From contig CALSFV010000157.1 of NCBI GenBank assembly GCA_943737045.1, forward strand, positions 19,188 through 83,187: 64,000 nucleotides of DNA, read 5' to 3'. The position numbers and the translations under genes were made by a program. Below the pieces are notes generated by a model, which saw only the letters and a list, made by a program, of their open reading frames with translations, made no database searches and had not been told where the DNA came from. This document shows, in pieces, positions 60,408-64,000 of this stretch (within the stretch, counting starts at the first letter, position 1; each line of letters begins with the position of its first letter). This DNA is from Parapristionchus giblindavisi (taxonomy: Eukaryota > Nematoda > Chromadorea > Rhabditida > Diplogasteridae).

Positions 60408-61730
60408 TCATTTATATTGATGAATTATTCCTCTCTCCTACTTCTCTTTCTCTCTCTCTTCTTATTATTATTCGTGTATCTTTCATTCTTTGTAATTCAT
60501 TTACTCATTCTTTCTATTCGTTTGTATTTCATTCCATTTGTATCATTCATTATCTTTATATTTGCACTACTTGCTATGTCTATCTCTTTTGTATCTACTC
60601 GTACATAGTTGTTCTATTCAATTGTCTCCTATTTCTATCTTTCTATCTATTACCGTATACCTCAATTCGTTAATTTCAATATCTCATTCATTTATGATTC
60701 TACCATATTGTTCTCAGTTCTATTCTATCTCTCCTCTATTTCATTCAATATGAATCATATTTCAATATCAGATATTGATTATCATTCCATATCATTGCTT
60801 TATCTTCATTCTTATTAATCTTCCTGTGCTAACATCTCGTTCACATCCTTTTATAAGCTAACCTTTACCTTTAATCTGATTTATCTTTGTAAATGCATTT
60901 TTAAATGATAAATGAGGATTTTGATAAATGATTGGTTTTTTACCTCTTTTATTATGATTGGCATTCCATCTTATTGATATCTATGATATAATTGACATGG
61001 ATTACTAGTAAATAAGTATAAAATGAATGAATGGAACTACAAATAGGAAGAGTGAGAGAAGTATAATCAAATGGAGAGATAGAGATTCATTCCAATTGAA
61101 GAGTGTCTATTGAAGTAGAGAGAGAGAGAGAGAGAGATCTATTCTACCCTCTAACCCTCTTCCCCACACTTCTCTCTATCTCCTCCCTCTTCTTCTTCTT
61201 TTCTCTTTTACATAAGACGATAGCCAGGTGAATTGATTGAATCTTTCCCTCTTTCTATTCCAATACTTGTTCTTCATTCCTCATTTATCTATTCATTCAT
61301 CTCTTTACTATATTCTTCATAAATCTTTGTTAGTTCATTCCTTTTTTTGTCGTTCGATATCCATTCTTCATGAATTATTCACCCCCTCCCCTGTCCACTC
61401 TCTCCATCCTTCTCTTTCCTTCTCTTCTCCATCACTTTAACTATTGATCCTCTCATCATACTCATCAATATCCCTATATTCACCAATTCTTCTTCTTTCC
61501 TTCATGTCCTTTCTTCTACTCTTCTCTTTCTCTACCTCTTCTTCTTCTCTCTAGTTCTCTTTCTCATTCATTCATTCAATATCTTTCACTCTCTTCATTC
61601 GCCATCTTCTACTTCTTCTCTTTAATTCTTCATATGTCACTCTCGATTATTCCTTCATCTAAAACTCACTACAAAGAAGAATGATGTTTTATTGAATGAA
61701 TATTATACAATCTTTGATTCACATGATTCA
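60408..61730. other. intergenic, pyrimidine-rich
   Basis: 3' flank of the BAZ1-like gene: long T/C-rich stretches (TTCTTCTCTTT type), a short (GA)n at 61109-61136, and overlapping short frames rich in Ser/Phe/Leu on one strand that follow composition rather than coding. No gene recognised. Confidence 0.55.
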
Positions 61731-62080
61731 CTCTGAGACACTGACTCCATGAAAAGTCACAGAAAAAAGCTAGATAGTGCCTAGACGGAGAATATGTGGG
61801 AGTGTTTAGGGGAGAAAATCTAGCGTGCGGCTATGTGGGAGAAAATCTAGCTTTTTCCGGGACTACCGTAATCTCAGGTGATTTCGCTATCGCAAACTGA
61901 TTTCTGACTTTTCCCCTCGTTTTTTTACGTAAATCTAACTCGAGAGACATTACAAACATAGTTTATTCAGATCTGTAATTAACATCAATAATGCACAGTT
62001 AGGAAACATATGAAACAATTAAATTTTAACAATAAACATGATGTTGGAGTAACGTTCACATCAATAAAACATGTAAGATA

Positions 62081-62722
62081 TTAATCAATTTCATTATGGC
62101 GCGATCGGCATATAGTCTGACGAGCAACCCCACCATTGTAGCATATTCCTTTGACATATCTGAAAACAAAGGATTGAATAATTAAAAGTAATAAAGGAAA
62201 GAATGTTTTCGTTGTCTCTTAAATAAATACAAAGTTCTCGCTGTAGTGCGTGGTGGAATGACTGCATGAATGATTTGTTTGTATTGCTTGCTCACCTGGA
62301 GACAACTCCGCGAGATAGTGATAGTTCCTCTTCATTTTCAGGCCAAAAGCTCTCCAAAGATACATCAAATTTATATAATATTACTGAGGAGTATAGCAAC
62401 ATCGAATCTTCATAGGCATCTAGAACAATTGTTTTAGAAAATAATTTAAATAAATCAGCGTAATACGACAAGTCCGATCGTGTCTTGGAAGTTGCATGAA
62501 AATAGGACCAGCGATCTTGATCTTGCAAGACACGATTGGACTCATCGGAAAACCCCAATAGCGACCCAGCTTACATAACACCCCAATCGGCTGATAAAGT
62601 TTTTGTAAAGCAATATGATGTAATACGACAAGTGAAATCATTTTATACCTGGCTCTTGGAGTTGTTCAGAAGGATAATCGATAACAATCTCCAATTCCTC
62701 TTCATTTGCATGTTCATCTCCA
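62081..62722 (-). CDS. small spliced gene of unknown function inside the TIR element
   Basis: Three exons with in-frame GT-AG junctions: 62649 to about 62722 (DGDEHANEEELEIVIDYPSE), 62296-62419 (YEDSMLLYSSVILYKF, SLESFWPENEEELSLSRG) and 62081-62159 (YVKGICYNGGVARQTICRS, ending RHNEID). Junction codons join cleanly as EP-D-AYED and VVS-R-YVK; acceptors are TTGTTCTAG and TTTTCAG. The 5' end is not found: an in-frame TGA lies just before DGDEHA, so an upstream exon or start is needed. Acidic N-terminal part, short basic C-terminus with two cysteines. No family recognised. It may be host sequence captured by the element, or an element-encoded accessory protein. Confidence 0.5.
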
Positions 62723-63034
62723 TCACTTCTTCAAAATCATCATCTTCCTCAGGATATGCGTCACATACATAGCTGAACAGTACCAAAAATGAAAAACAAG
62801 AGTTAAAAATGAAAGAGATCGCAAAACTAATTAGAATTGGCACATAAATACAGTGATAACTTCTTGCCGGGAATGAATAGGGGGCGAGATTACCAAGGGG
62901 GTGAAGTATACGAGAGTGTACGATGAGGTCGTTGAACAAATTCACAAAAAAAGTCACGAAAACAAAAATTAAAACCGTAAATTTTAGGCCTAAAAAATTT
63001 TATTCAACGACACGCTGCGCGTACGCAACGCGCG

Positions 63035-63130
63035 CGAGATCTAGCGCTTTTCGAGGAGAGAATCTAGCGTCTAGCGCTTTTCGGGGAGAGAATCTAGCGT
63101 CTAGCGCTTTTCGGGGAGAGAATCTAGCGG
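63035..63130. repeat. 30-bp tandem repeat near the right end of the TIR element
   Basis: Three units of about 30 bp, each starting TCTAGCGCTTTTCGGGGAGA; related CTAGCG motifs continue to 63240 and recur near the left end at 61800-61850. Subterminal repeats of this kind often serve as transposase binding sites. Confidence 0.75.
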
Positions 63131-63518
63131 ATATGTGTATCTAGCGGCTATCTAGTTTTTTCCTGGATGTTTTTCTAGCCTAGCGGCTATCTAGCTTTTA
63201 TCAAGTAGCTTTTCTGTATTTTTCACGATCTAGCGACTATCTAGCTTTTTTCGGTGACTATTTCGGGAGTCGCATTCTCAGAGCAATTAATTATATTCCA
63301 TACTCTTATATTTGTTTCTTTCTCTTATTTCATCTTCTCATATTTCTCTTATATCCATAGTATACATTCTGCTTTAGTAATCATTCTATATCATCTCCAT
63401 ATCTTCCATATCTTATATCCTTTTCTTCTTCTCTTCTCTTTCTCTTTCCTCTTCATTTCACTTATCTTCTTATACCATACTCCTTCCATTAGTTGATGAT
63501 CACTTATAATATTCAGTG

Positions 63519-64000
63519 ATGACATCATCATCATCATCATCTCTTCTATATTCTATTCCATCAACAGATGATTATCCTCCATGGAATCGATTCTCTCAAT
63601 GGATTCATTCTATTTGTGTTGTTACTTTTGATTTAGAATTGGGACAAGCACTTGAGGTATTCATTCTTCTTTATCTAATCATCCATATAGCTTAATTAGT
63701 TCATAACGAATAATCAATAATATTATCATTTTAGTAATGAATTGTTAGATGTTGTTAATCTCATTTAATGAGTATATTGGTGAGATTAATATTGATGATT
63801 CACTTTTATAGGTTATGTATCCAGGAGATGCTGTTCTATCATCAACAGAGAAGGCCAATATATGTTATCTTGCTTTCCCTGATTCAAACAGTGGAAACAA
63901 TAAGGATACGAAGTATCATTTCAGGATACGAAGGTTCCTCTTATATAGTTGTATAGTCTTCTTTATTTGATAGTATAAATGAATTATTTCAATCTAAGTT
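63519..64000 (+). CDS. DENND6: DENND6 family protein, N-terminal part (runs off the window)
   Basis: DENN-domain Rab GEF of the FAM116/DENND6 type; acts on recycling endosome Rab proteins in the known family. Start codon 3 nt after a TATTCAG acceptor, likely an SL trans-splice site. Exon 1 reads [20 protein letters not shown], then [20 protein letters not shown] and GQALE. After a ~155-bp intron, exon 2 (from about 63812) gives [20 protein letters not shown] and [31 protein letters not shown] is the hallmark uDENN string of DENND6. The rest lies beyond the window; the donor after RIR is at about 63932. Confidence 0.9.

Larger units (their letters stand above)
61731..63283. mobile_element. 1.55-kb terminal-inverted-repeat element carrying a spliced gene
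   Basis: The left end starts CTCTGAGACACTGACTCC and continues AGTCAC, AAAAAAGCTAGATAGT; the right end, reversed, has CTCTGAGA, GCGACTCCC, AGTCACC and AAAAAAGCTAGATAGT. The inverted ends are ~50 bp with mismatches, and inside them lie further CTAGCG-rich segments. No clear target duplication. The interior holds a small intron-containing gene on the minus strand instead of a recognisable transposase. The CTCTGAGA terminus is like the left end of FB-A copy 4, hinting at a shared mobilising enzyme. Confidence 0.65.

Noticed and set aside
62459..62472. TAATACGAC resembling the start of a T7 promoter (also at 62620)
   Set aside because: The match stops after nine bases and the context is a eukaryotic repeat.

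Overview
The window looks like nematode chromosomal DNA, most likely from a free-living rhabditid or diplogastrid relative of Caenorhabditis; I do not name a species. Reasons: AT-rich sequence; intron-dense genes whose ordinary introns are about 45-60 bp; likely trans-splice acceptors just before start codons; cuticle collagens with an RNKR site before the triple helix; two astacin (NAS-type) proteases, one with ShK/SXC domains. There is no prokaryotic operon, CRISPR array or phage.

Layout. 1-10.6 kb is a repeat graveyard of long foldback (inverted-repeat) elements, with three nested like Russian dolls at 6449-10584. 12.5-25.7 kb holds three minus-strand housekeeping genes: DNA polymerase epsilon subunit 2 (pole-2), U1 snRNP protein C, and heparan sulfate N-deacetylase/N-sulfotransferase (hst-1). 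26.6-29.7 kb is a copine, also minus. 29.8-33.0 kb is almost pure purine satellite, including about 23 nearly identical 50-bp units. 33.4-39.3 kb holds a secreted cysteine-rich GPI-type protein (plus) and two dissimilar astacins (minus). 39.4-44.4 kb is dominated by purine/pyrimidine repeats, including a 2.9-kb CCTCTT hexamer array. A partial two-TM gene (45.5 kb) precedes a 5.5-kb inverted duplication (46.1-51.7 kb) whose arms each carry an identical 301-residue cuticle collagen gene and a hammerhead-ribozyme-like motif. 52.1-60.4 kb is a BAZ1/ACF1-like chromatin-remodelling subunit (plus). 61.7-63.3 kb is a terminal-inverted-repeat element containing a small spliced gene, and a DENND6 gene starts at 63.5 kb and runs off the end.

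The genes are not one pathway. What unites the window is foldback DNA: one family (here FB-A, five copies) sits three times inside introns of conserved genes, inflating them from ~50 bp to 1.4-2.3 kb, and two copies differ by a clean inversion of the loop relative to the ends. The most interesting points are that loop-flip isomerism, the outward-facing splice-acceptor/ORF/stop cassette in the arms, the paired hammerhead-like motifs, and the spliced gene inside the 61.7-63.3 kb element. All identifications come from reading translations by eye; no database search was run.
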